Shown piece by piece: positions 1-6,326 of a stretch of 7,510 nucleotides of DNA. The stretch comes from JBHIDQ01 sp046760155. Lineage in GTDB: Bacteria; Chloroflexota; Dehalococcoidia; Dehalococcoidales; RBG-16-60-22. Every line of letters begins with the position of its first letter. Positions within the stretch are counted from its first letter, which is position 1. Where the stretch lies: the NCBI GenBank assembly GCA_046760155.1, contig JBHIDQ010000069.1, positions 1 to 7,510 on the forward strand, in the 5' to 3' direction. A model generated the notes under the pieces. That model was not told where the DNA came from, ran no database searches, and was given only the letters and a program-made list of their open reading frames with translations. Made by a program: the position numbers and the translations under genes.

Positions 1-53
1 TCATCAACCGCATCACAATAAATCGTGGCTGCGGTTATCTGCCAGTTTACCAT
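1..53 (-). CDS. Unidentified protein, N-terminal 17 codons only (cut by the window edge)
   Basis: An open frame starts with ATG at 53 and runs leftward off the window. It reads MVNWQITAATIYCDAVD, followed by a partial codon GA (Asp or Glu). The start is supported by a well-spaced promoter at 90-118 and an AGGAG at 70-74. That Shine-Dalgarno lies 16 nt from the ATG, which is long, but no other in-frame start exists between them. The fragment shows no signal peptide or known motif. It has a faint resemblance to small conserved bacterial hypothetical proteins with an 'IYCDAVDDE'-like N-terminus, but this is from memory and unverified. It is transcribed divergently from the VOC gene. No function is assigned. 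Confidence 0.5.
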   Translation of the reverse strand, partial: MVNWQITAATIYCDAVD

Positions 54-89
54 ACCTACTAAACCTGCTCTCCTTTGATATCGTTAATT

Positions 90-118
90 AATATACTATT
101 ATCCAGCTTGGAATTCAA
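90..118 (-). promoter_or_regulatory. Sigma70-like promoter for the leftward partial gene
   Basis: On the minus strand a -35 TTGAAT (113-118) is separated by exactly 17 nt from a -10 TATATT (90-95). Transcription would start near 83, leaving a leader of about 30 nt that contains the AAAGGAGAG ribosome binding site (68-76) ahead of the ATG at 53. Its -35 lies 56 nt from the -35 of the divergent VOC promoter, so the two could share regulators. Confidence 0.5.
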
Positions 119-174
119 ACACCGGAATCCTGGGAACTCTTTATTTCAGCCTTAAAGGAGATGCCGGGTAATCC

Positions 175-203
175 TTGACATTCAGTTAGGCTGTGCCTAC
201 AAT
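175..203 (+). promoter_or_regulatory. Near-consensus sigma70 promoter for the VOC gene
   Basis: A perfect -35 TTGACA (175-180), a 17-nt spacer and a -10 TACAAT (198-203) match the consensus at 11 of 12 positions. Transcription would start near 210, about 20 nt before the ATG at 231, just upstream of the GGAAAGGAG ribosome binding site (214-222). The spacer and first -10 bases contain the inverted repeat TAGGC-TGT-GCCTA (187-199), a candidate repressor site. Confidence 0.75.
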
Positions 204-230
204 ACAGGCAAGCGGAAAGGAGAAGAAGCG

Positions 231-614
231 ATGGCATCATGCAAGCACGAACATACTCATATAACCAGTCCTGACCCTGATAAAGCGGTCGAGTTCTACA
301 CCCAGGTTATGGGAGCCAGAGTTATCAAGGAGCAAGAGAGTTCCGGCAGGAGAATGATCGACCTGGACCTCGGGGGGATACCAGTACGAATCTCCAACGG
401 CACCGGGGCGGATAATGCCTGGAAGGGACTTCGGTTTGGGTTACACCACCTTGGACTCCTCGTAGACAATATGGAAGAATTCGCCGCTGAGATGAAGTCC
501 AAAGGGGTGGAATTCGTCGTTGAGCCATTCCAGGCTCGACCTGGAGTCAAGCTCGCCTTCATTAAAGCCCCCGACAACGTACTCTTTGAGATTATTGAAC
601 AAAAAGAGAGTTAA
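231..614 (+). CDS. VOC-superfamily (glyoxalase/bleomycin-resistance fold) protein
   Basis: A 127-residue single-chain protein with the two beta-alpha-beta-beta-beta modules of the vicinal oxygen chelate superfamily. The first module opens with HTHITSPDPDKAVEFYTQVMG (residues 8-28). The second opens with LHHLGLLVDNMEEFAAEM (71-88) and ends with KAPDNVLFEIIE (112-123). His8, His72 or His73 and Glu120 sit where family members hold their divalent metal, so a metal-dependent isomerase, lyase, epimerase or dioxygenase is possible. The substrate cannot be read from the sequence, and calling it glyoxalase I would be over-reach. The length is normal for a VOC monomer. The start is well supported: AAGGAG lies 8 nt upstream and a strong promoter precedes it. 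It converges on the acid-sugar operon, with 26 nt between the two stop codons. No functional link beyond proximity is visible. Confidence 0.88.
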   Translation: MASCKHEHTHITSPDPDKAVEFYTQVMGARVIKEQESSGRRMIDLDLGGIPVRISNGTGADNAWKGLRFGLHHLGLLVDNMEEFAAEMKSKGVEFVVEPFQARPGVKLAFIKAPDNVLFEIIEQKES

Positions 615-640
615 CCAGAAGACAGACTTTAATCACCGTG

Positions 641-1642
641 CTACATCTTCTGCTGGGCTAAAGACGCTGCCACCTCTATGGATTCCCTCATGTTATTAGG
701 GTCAGCGGTACCCTTCCCTGCCTTGCCATAAGCCGGCCCATGGCTGGGCGTGGTGATAATGATTGGAGAGTAAACAAAGATAATGACAATCTCACCGAAG
801 CCAGCCATCTTCAAGGCAATATTAGCCTGGTCATGATACATGCTGACCACACCATCAAACTGCCCCTTAAAAGCTCGAACATAAACAGTATCGGCGGGTA
901 TAGGCCCTGAAATATCATATCCCTTTGCCTTGGCTTCCTGAATGGCCGGGTTAATTTTGTCAATTTCCTCTCGCCCCACGGTGCCCCCTTCCCCAGCATG
1001 AGGATTCAAGGCAGCCACGGCAATACGCGGAGATTTTAGCCCGTAAAACAGTAGAGCCTCACGCAAAACTTCGATTGCGTCCATAATACTTTGTGGAGTG
1101 ATGAATTCAGCCACTTTCATCAGGGGTACATGTTCCGCAATGGTAACCCGAAAGACCTTGCCAATCTTAGCCACCGCTTTCAACTTTGGTGCTGCTAGTC
1201 GCTCCCGCAGGATTTCCGTTTCATCATTGCGTTTTTTACCATCCAGATACATGGCTTCTTTAACCAGAGGTCCAAAGACAACTCCATCTACCCAACCATC
1301 CATCGCAAGTTCAGAAGCCTTGATTAGAGCCTTTAATGCCCGCTCTCCAGCTTCAGGATGAGGGCGTGCCAGAGCCAACAGTTCCTTACCACCCTGAGCC
1401 AAGTCAAGCACCACAACTGGAGCCTCACTTTTAACTGCTTCCTCAATATTACGGAATACCGGGAAGTTAAAGCGAGCACCCAAAGCATCAAAACTGGCGC
1501 GCAGGACTTGCTCATCATCTACTAGGAGCAGACGGTAGTTTCCCGGTGGTCCTTCATTCACCACTTTGGCCAAGATTTCCGGGCCTATTCCAGTAATGTC
1601 ACCTGGAGTGACTGCAAGCAATGGTTTTGTCCTGTTTTTCAT
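641..1642 (-). CDS. Diverged PdxA-family dehydrogenase paralogue
   Basis: A 333-residue protein of the PdxA family, whose members oxidise phosphorylated hydroxy acids with NAD and a divalent metal, with decarboxylation following. The N-terminal TPGDITGIGPEI (12-23) is typical. The three metal-binding histidines are kept: His171 (AEHVPL), His215 (LNPHAGEGG) and His270 (MYHDQ). The substrate signature is altered. The usual Gly-His-Thr is Asp-Glu-Thr (140-142), and the usual GLPxIRTSxDHGT stretch is YSPIIITTPSHGP (291-303), which loses the Arg and Asp and keeps the His. KAGKGTADP (307-315) follows as usual. I expect an enzyme with a different substrate, or a partner subunit of the upstream paralogue. 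The frame extends to a TTG at 1663, but AGAAAGGGGA lies 8 nt before the ATG at 1642, inside that extension, so 1642 is chosen. It is last in the operon, 27 nt after its paralogue. Confidence 0.87.
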   Translation of the reverse strand: MKNRTKPLLAVTPGDITGIGPEILAKVVNEGPPGNYRLLLVDDEQVLRASFDALGARFNFPVFRNIEEAVKSEAPVVVLDLAQGGKELLALARPHPEAGERALKALIKASELAMDGWVDGVVFGPLVKEAMYLDGKKRNDETEILRERLAAPKLKAVAKIGKVFRVTIAEHVPLMKVAEFITPQSIMDAIEVLREALLFYGLKSPRIAVAALNPHAGEGGTVGREEIDKINPAIQEAKAKGYDISGPIPADTVYVRAFKGQFDGVVSMYHDQANIALKMAGFGEIVIIFVYSPIIITTPSHGPAYGKAGKGTADPNNMRESIEVAASLAQQKM

Positions 1643-1650
1643 AGTTGAAA

Positions 1651-1660
1651 TCCCCTTTCT
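1651..1660 (-). promoter_or_regulatory. Ribosome binding site fixing the start of the diverged pdxA-like gene
   Basis: AGAAAGGGGA ends 8 nt before the ATG at 1642. It lies within the TTG-initiated extension of the frame (TTG at 1663), which has no Shine-Dalgarno of its own, so it favours the shorter 333-residue product. Confidence 0.7.
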
Positions 1661-1669
1661 CAATATAAG

Positions 1670-2692
1670 CTAGTCTGAGGCGGAGAGACGCCTGCGGTTA
1701 CGGCACATCACACCGGCCAGTTTAATCGCCTCAATCAGGCTGGTAGGGTCGGCTGTGCCTTTACCTGCCTTGCCGAAGTTAGTGCCATGGTCCACGGAAG
1801 TCCTGATGATGGGTAAGCCCAGGGTGACATTGACCCCGTGGGTAATGCCCAGCATTTTGACCGCGATGTGCCCCTGGTCATGATACATAGCAACGGCAGC
1901 ATCAAACTGTCCCTCTGAAGTGCGCAGGAATACCGAATCAGGCGGTAATGGCCCGGTTACATTCATTCCCTGACGGCGCGCCTCCTCAATGGCCGGCGCA
2001 ATGTATTCTATTTCCTCATCCCCAAATAGCCCTCCCTCACCAGAGTGAGGATTAAGGCCAGCCACTGCCAGGCGGGGCTCAGCGATACCCATCTGCCGTA
2101 CCGTCTCATCAGTAAGCCTGAGCACGGTAAGTATTCGCTCCGGACGTACTCCTTCAATGGCTCGCAGGAGTGAAACATGGGTGGTCACATGACTAACCCG
2201 CAGTTTCCCGGAGACCAGCATCATGGCCACATTGGAGGCTCCACAAAGCTCCGCCAGCAGCTGGGTATGACCATCATAGTGATACCCGGCTTTATTCAAA
2301 GCCTCTTTGTTTATCGCCGAGGTAACGATGGCGTCACACTCTCCCATTAAAGTCATATTCGTGGCCAGTCTGATATACTCATAGGCCGCCTTCCCCGCCA
2401 TAGGGTCAACTCGCCCTCTGGTGAGTTGGTCGAGTTGAATGTTATGCAAGTCGATAACCTCAATGACACCATTCCCAAATGAGGCTTCCGATACCTTCTC
2501 TATCGCTTTTACCTTACCAGGAACACCGGTAATCTCCAGCGCCGCCTGCATTGCCGCCGCATCCCCAACTACCACCGGCCGGCATATTGCCCTCACTTCT
2601 GGGTCGGCCAGCGCTTTGGTAATAATTTCAGGTCCGGAGCCGGCAGCATCGCCCATGGTGATGGCAAGCAGCGGTTTGTATTCCTCATTCAT
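1670..2692 (-). CDS. pdxA2: PdxA-family 4-phospho-threonate/erythronate dehydrogenase (PdxA2-like)
   Basis: A 340-residue, full-length member of the PdxA family with an intact active-site set. The TMGDAAGSGPEI motif (12-23) is at the N-terminus and substrate-binding Gly-His-Thr at 141-143. The metal ligands are His172 (TTHVSL), His216 (LNPHSGEGG) and His271 (MYHDQG). The substrate motif GLPIIRTSVDHGT is at 292-304, then KAGKGTADP. PdxA proper oxidises 4-phosphohydroxythreonine in vitamin B6 synthesis. PdxA2 paralogues next to a DUF1537 kinase oxidise 4-phospho-D-threonate or 4-phospho-D-erythronate, giving dihydroxyacetone phosphate and CO2. The ATG overlaps the kinase stop codon by 4 nt (ATGA, 2689-2692), so the two are probably translationally coupled, and PdxA2 is the better reading. 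GGAGAAAGGG precedes the start by about 8 nt. A true B6-pathway role cannot be excluded by sequence alone, but no other B6 gene is present. Confidence 0.9.
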   Translation of the reverse strand: MNEEYKPLLAITMGDAAGSGPEIITKALADPEVRAICRPVVVGDAAAMQAALEITGVPGKVKAIEKVSEASFGNGVIEVIDLHNIQLDQLTRGRVDPMAGKAAYEYIRLATNMTLMGECDAIVTSAINKEALNKAGYHYDGHTQLLAELCGASNVAMMLVSGKLRVSHVTTHVSLLRAIEGVRPERILTVLRLTDETVRQMGIAEPRLAVAGLNPHSGEGGLFGDEEIEYIAPAIEEARRQGMNVTGPLPPDSVFLRTSEGQFDAAVAMYHDQGHIAVKMLGITHGVNVTLGLPIIRTSVDHGTNFGKAGKGTADPTSLIEAIKLAGVMCRNRRRLSASD

Positions 2693-3930
2693 GATAAATA
2701 CCCTTTCTCCAGGTAGGCTACGGACTTTACCAGCGCCTCCTCAGTACCGAAGCCACCCGCCTTGGTAACCACTCTCATCCCCTGACCCTGACCGCCAGTA
2801 AGTTCTCCGGCCGGGACGCCCGGTTCCACCTCACCATGAACTCGTATCGCCGCTATTGAGAGACGGCGGCAGACTTCGACGGCAATATCTCCCCCGGAAA
2901 GGAACAAACCAGCAAATTTTCGAGCGGCCAGAATACCCGCCACTACCTCAGCCATAAGAGCCGGTATGGTATGTCTTAGCGCCGGTATGTACTGAGAAAA
3001 GGTGGAAGAAAGCGCCACCCCTTTCCCTTGGTCAAGGAGGCGGTCAGCCTCTGCTAAGATGCTCTCCACTTTTCCCGAAAGGACATCCTCCTGACTTAGA
3101 CGCTCCACCGCTAGATTTAAGATGGGAAGACCCAGTTCATCTCTTGCTTTTAATAATTGATTCGCCGCCACCTGGTTACGGGTGCCCACGACTACCAGTG
3201 CCGGCCCGGATAGCTGGCTTGAGGGTGTTACCTTGCTGGCCTTGGGCACCTTGGTGATGAGAAGATGCAACTCCCTAGCCAAGCCACCGGAACCGCAAAG
3301 CAACCACTGTCCCTTGGCCAAAGCAGCCGCCTGAGCAATACCAGTGAGATGAGATTGTTCGGTAACATCACAAACCACGATATCTTGTCGCCTTTCGCTT
3401 ATCTTCCGATAAAGGGATTCTGCCCCAGCCTCAATATCCTCAACGGCGATGCAGCCTACCTGACGCTTGGTCGCCCTCTCGAGGAGACTAGGAATATGCG
3501 ATTCTTTTACCGGTAGTATTGGATCGTTGGCAAACTGGGTTTCGGCTACCGGCACTCCATTCACCAGAAGCATACCGTCTACCGTGGTTCTACCCACTGC
3601 TGGGAAAGCCGGTGCTACTACCACTTTCTCACCAGCCAGTTCTTCCATGGCTGCTTCCAGTTCAACGCCGATGTTACCCCGCAACGTCGAGTCTATTTTC
3701 TTATAAACCACCCTCCCCGCCAGACTTCTGACCGCCTGCCTCACTCTTTTGCCCGCGATATCCGGGCCTTCCGCCCGACTATTGGTCGTGATAACTACCA
3801 CATCGGCGGTCGAGGGGAAAGCTGGGTCCAAAATGACCACAGTACTGAAGCCCATGCTGGCAAAGTAGCCACTACTGTCCATGGCCCCCGTCAGGTCATC
3901 AGCAACGATGCCCAGTGTCTGTGCCGTCAC
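2689..3930 (-). CDS. DUF1537 four-carbon acid-sugar kinase
   Basis: A 413-residue two-domain kinase of the family that includes DtnK, DenK, LtnK and OtnK. These ATP-dependent cytoplasmic enzymes phosphorylate threonate, erythronate or 3-oxo-tetronate. The N-terminal substrate domain carries ADDLTGAMD (10-18), KKIDSTLRGN (77-86) and APAFPAVGRTT (106-116), followed by NGVPVAET (124-131). The C-terminal nucleotide domain carries SGGD (345-348), GEVEPGVP (366-373) and TKAGGFG (389-395), all characteristic of the family. It starts with GTG at 3930, with GGAGGGG 4 nt upstream and no competing ATG. It is 15 nt after the zinc dehydrogenase and overlaps the PdxA2-like gene by 4 nt. The kinase-PdxA2 pairing points to D-threonate or D-erythronate rather than the OtnK route, which uses the OtnC and OtnI enzymes not seen here. 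Stereospecificity is inferred, not visible. Confidence 0.93.
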   Translation of the reverse strand: MTAQTLGIVADDLTGAMDSSGYFASMGFSTVVILDPAFPSTADVVVITTNSRAEGPDIAGKRVRQAVRSLAGRVVYKKIDSTLRGNIGVELEAAMEELAGEKVVVAPAFPAVGRTTVDGMLLVNGVPVAETQFANDPILPVKESHIPSLLERATKRQVGCIAVEDIEAGAESLYRKISERRQDIVVCDVTEQSHLTGIAQAAALAKGQWLLCGSGGLARELHLLITKVPKASKVTPSSQLSGPALVVVGTRNQVAANQLLKARDELGLPILNLAVERLSQEDVLSGKVESILAEADRLLDQGKGVALSSTFSQYIPALRHTIPALMAEVVAGILAARKFAGLFLSGGDIAVEVCRRLSIAAIRVHGEVEPGVPAGELTGGQGQGMRVVTKAGGFGTEEALVKSVAYLEKGYLS

Positions 3931-3945
3931 TCTTCCCCTCCAGGG

Positions 3946-4977
3946 TCAAGGATAAAGCAAAATCTTGCCTGCTTCACCACTTTTCGCCAGTTCTATTCCT
4001 TTGGCAAAATCAGCCAAGGGCATACGATGGGTTATTACCGGCATCGGGTCGAATTGCCCTGATTCCATCAGGTTTTGCATATCGTACCAGGTCTGCCACA
4101 TGGTTCGACCGGTGCTGCCAAATACCTTAGCCTCTTTGTAGATGATGTCAGCGGTAAGGTCCAGTTCCACTGGTGCACCGGGCAAACCAATCAGACTGAC
4201 TCTACCTCCCCGACGCACCACCCGGAAAGTAGCCTGAATTCCCTTAGTACTACCACTGATATCTATGGAAACATCGACGCCACGTCCACCGGTAGCCTCA
4301 AGGATGGTCTTGACCGCGTCCTCCTTGGTCGGATTGATCAAGATGGCATCGGGGGCGAACTGGGGAACCATTTTCAACCGGGTGTCCACTGGCTCTACGG
4401 CGAATATCTTGCTGGCGCCCCAGGCAGTTATAGAGCCTAGACCCATTAGTCCGATGGGCCCACAACCAAAAACAGCGACACTTCGGTTATTGATTTCTCC
4501 CTTGAGAATGCCGTTAACCGCCACCCCCCACGGCTCCAGGATGGCACCTAGGTCAGTGCTGGTATCTTTGGCCAGTTTCCAGCAGCAGACGGCGGGAATT
4601 TTAGCGTATTCGGCAAAGGTGCCATTAGTATGCACACCGATGATGACCATCTTCTCACAAATGTGCTGCAATCCAGTTCGGCACATATAGCAAGTCTCAT
4701 CCGGGATATGGGTTTCCACCGCCACCAGGTCACCCACCGCAAAGTTGCTCACCTGATTGCCCACCTTCACTACCTCGCCAGAACACTCGTGACCAAAAAT
4801 CATTGGCGGTTTAATTCTGGCCTGAGCATAAGGAGTCCAGTCCATGATGTGAATGTCAGTGCCACATATCGCTACCGCCTTCACCTTGATTAACACGTCC
4901 CTCGGGCCGGGTTCGGGCACCTCAACATCCATAAATTTGGCTCCCGGAGCTGCCTCCGTTTTGACCACTGCTTTCAT
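3946..4977 (-). CDS. Zinc-dependent alcohol dehydrogenase, L-threonine 3-dehydrogenase-like
   Basis: A 343-residue medium-chain dehydrogenase; E. coli Tdh has 341. The catalytic zinc residues are Cys38 (CGTD, 38-41), His63 and Glu64 (GHE), with Glu148 in LEPWG as a further candidate. His90 matches the position of the His needed for threonine specificity in E. coli Tdh. The structural zinc lobe reads D93-x2-C96-x2-C99-x7-C107, so the first of the four usual cysteines is Asp. The Rossmann motif GCGPIG (171-176) is followed by Glu195 at the end of the next strand, indicating NAD rather than NADP. The C-terminal TWYDMQNLMESG (296-307) and PVITHR (313-318) also resemble Tdh. As head of an acid-sugar operon it may instead oxidise a polyol or hydroxy acid. 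The frame extends to a TTG at 5040, but that TTG is part of the -35 box. ATG 4977 follows AAGGAGG by 12 nt. Confidence 0.9.
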   Translation of the reverse strand: MKAVVKTEAAPGAKFMDVEVPEPGPRDVLIKVKAVAICGTDIHIMDWTPYAQARIKPPMIFGHECSGEVVKVGNQVSNFAVGDLVAVETHIPDETCYMCRTGLQHICEKMVIIGVHTNGTFAEYAKIPAVCCWKLAKDTSTDLGAILEPWGVAVNGILKGEINNRSVAVFGCGPIGLMGLGSITAWGASKIFAVEPVDTRLKMVPQFAPDAILINPTKEDAVKTILEATGGRGVDVSIDISGSTKGIQATFRVVRRGGRVSLIGLPGAPVELDLTADIIYKEAKVFGSTGRTMWQTWYDMQNLMESGQFDPMPVITHRMPLADFAKGIELAKSGEAGKILLYP

Positions 4978-4989
4978 ATTGCTTAGCTT

Positions 4990-4996
4990 CCTCCTT
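4990..4996 (-). promoter_or_regulatory. Ribosome binding site of the zinc dehydrogenase gene
   Basis: AAGGAGG lies 12 nt before the ATG at 4977. The spacing is a little long but the match to the 16S tail is excellent. It lies downstream of the alternative TTG start at 5040 and so supports the shorter protein. Confidence 0.65.
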
Positions 4997-5011
4997 TCCA
5001 AGGATGTTCCA

Positions 5012-5040
5012 ATTATATACTGACCGTTCTTTGCCAACAA
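5012..5040 (-). promoter_or_regulatory. Sigma70-like promoter of the acid-sugar operon
   Basis: On the minus strand a -35 TTGTTG (5035-5040) and a perfect -10 TATAAT (5012-5017) are 17 nt apart, in the 96-nt gap between cinA and the dehydrogenase. Transcription would start near 5005, giving a leader of about 28 nt with the AAGGAGG site. The operon can therefore be transcribed independently of cinA, although read-through from cinA is also possible because no convincing terminator separates them. Confidence 0.65.
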
Positions 5041-5073
5041 GCAAATAAGACCGGAGTATCTTTAACCATTCTC

Positions 5074-6294
5074 TCACCTCGACCTGAGGAGTTTCATCAA
5101 GTCAAAAAGGGCGTAATAGGCAGCCCGCCTCCTCATCTGGTAAAGTCTGCCGGAGTAGCTTTGTACCTGGTGCTGCTTAATTTGTTCGCTGTCAATGGCG
5201 ATAAAAACAGTACCGGGCACCATGCCGCTTGCTGCCTCGGGGTTGCTTTCCCCCTCGATGCCAATACCAATACTGGCATCTAATTTCTGACGTGCCAAAA
5301 CCGCCATCGCCGCCGCTACTTCGGCGCTCGCCTTACCGGTAACTAGGTGAGGTTCGAGACCCAGAGCTACTTTACCTTCATTAGAAGTCGCGATCAATCC
5401 GCCCTTAAAGTAACGTTCACTTCCCGGAACACTAGCCAGAGTATGGGTCATAAAACCACCCGTAAAAGATTCAGCCACCGCTAGCGTTAGCCCTTTCGCC
5501 GCCAGTAATTGCCCGGCGATACCTTCCTGCGTTTCATCGTCCACCCCCCATACGGCATCACCCATAATGGCTCTAACCTCAGCCTCTCGTCTTGAAATCA
5601 TTGCCTGCGCTTCTTCAGGTCGCTCTGCCTTAGCCGCAATACGTATATAGATGCCATCCAGCTTGGCATAAGTAGCCAGGGTAGGATTGGAAGAAGACGT
5701 CAAGTCAGCAATTAACTCGTCAACCTTGGCTTCAGAAACACCAAAAGTCTTCACCATCCGGGATAGGATGACCGCTCCAGTCTTCTTTTGCAAACGGGGA
5801 AGCACTTCGTTTTGCCACATGAATTGCATCTCACCCGGAGGGCCAGGCATGGCAACGATTATCCGTCCCTCTTTTCCCACCCACCAACCAGGAGCCGTGC
5901 CTTGGGGATTGGGGAGAGCTACTGCGGAAGGAATCAGCATCGCCTGCCTGATATTACTCGCCGGCATTTCCAAGCCGCGGCGGGCAAAAAAGTTGACGAT
6001 ATGCTGTTTCAGTTCCTCGCTTACTTCCAGTTTTTCGCCCAAAAGTCCCGCGATAGCGTCACGGGTGATATCGTCCTGTGTTGGTCCCAGACCTCCGGTG
6101 GTGATGATAAGGTCTGACCTCTGCCACGCCTGCCTGAAGACCCCTGCCAACCTTGCCGAGTTATCCCCAACTGCCGAAGCAAAATAAAGGTCAATCCCGA
6201 GCGAAGACAACTGAGTTGCCAGAAATTGGGTATTCGTATCAACTATTTCACCAAGGAGTAGTTCCGTTCCGATGGAAATAATCTCAGCTCTCAT
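5074..6294 (-). CDS. cinA: CinA-family protein (MoCF-like domain plus PncC-like domain)
   Basis: A 406-residue two-domain protein, close to the usual CinA length. Residues 1-170 form the molybdopterin-binding-like (COG1058) domain, with ISIGTELLLGEIVDTN (6-21), TTGGLGPTQDD (65-75) and PGPPGEM (150-156). In characterised CinA proteins this domain is an ADP-ribose pyrophosphatase. Residues 255-406 form the PncC-like domain that in active homologues deamidates nicotinamide mononucleotide. AESFTGG (274-280) keeps the nucleophilic Ser276. However, the usual YSNEAK is TSNEGK (303-308), and the usual GIAGPGGG loop reads GIEGESNPEAASG (345-357), so deamidase activity is doubtful. Start: the frame reaches a TTG at 6366, but that codon is the -35 box of a strong promoter, so ATG 6294 is chosen. 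Its Shine-Dalgarno is weak (GGAAGGA is about 20 nt away). It is a likely cytoplasmic housekeeping gene, divergent from the aldolase. Confidence 0.92.
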   Translation of the reverse strand: MRAEIISIGTELLLGEIVDTNTQFLATQLSSLGIDLYFASAVGDNSARLAGVFRQAWQRSDLIITTGGLGPTQDDITRDAIAGLLGEKLEVSEELKQHIVNFFARRGLEMPASNIRQAMLIPSAVALPNPQGTAPGWWVGKEGRIIVAMPGPPGEMQFMWQNEVLPRLQKKTGAVILSRMVKTFGVSEAKVDELIADLTSSSNPTLATYAKLDGIYIRIAAKAERPEEAQAMISRREAEVRAIMGDAVWGVDDETQEGIAGQLLAAKGLTLAVAESFTGGFMTHTLASVPGSERYFKGGLIATSNEGKVALGLEPHLVTGKASAEVAAAMAVLARQKLDASIGIGIEGESNPEAASGMVPGTVFIAIDSEQIKQHQVQSYSGRLYQMRRRAAYYALFDLMKLLRSR

Positions 6295-6326
6295 CTTAAG
6301 GTCTTTGCCGCTATTCCTTCCGAGCA

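Noticed and set aside
231..614. Naming the VOC protein glyoxalase I or methylmalonyl-CoA epimerase
   Set aside because: Only the fold and probable metal positions can be seen. Substrate-specific residues and context are lacking.
616..652. Hairpin CAGAAGA/TCTTCTG between the convergent VOC and pdxA-like genes as a shared terminator
   Set aside because: The arms are only 7 nt and AT-rich, the loop is 23 nt and no T-tract follows on either strand. It also overlaps the end of the pdxA-like coding region.
1643..1663. TTG at 1663 as start of the diverged pdxA-like gene (7 extra residues)
   Set aside because: The extension contains the AGAAAGGGGA ribosome binding site of the ATG at 1642, and no Shine-Dalgarno precedes the TTG.
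4978..5040. TTG at 5040 as start of the zinc dehydrogenase (21 extra residues)
   Set aside because: The TTG lies in the -35 box of a 17-nt-spaced promoter. ATG 4977 has AAGGAGG upstream and yields a protein whose numbering matches E. coli Tdh.
5687..6187. 166-codon plus-strand open frame opposite cinA
   Set aside because: It is a shadow of the well-supported cinA frame, with no ribosome binding site and no recognisable protein features.
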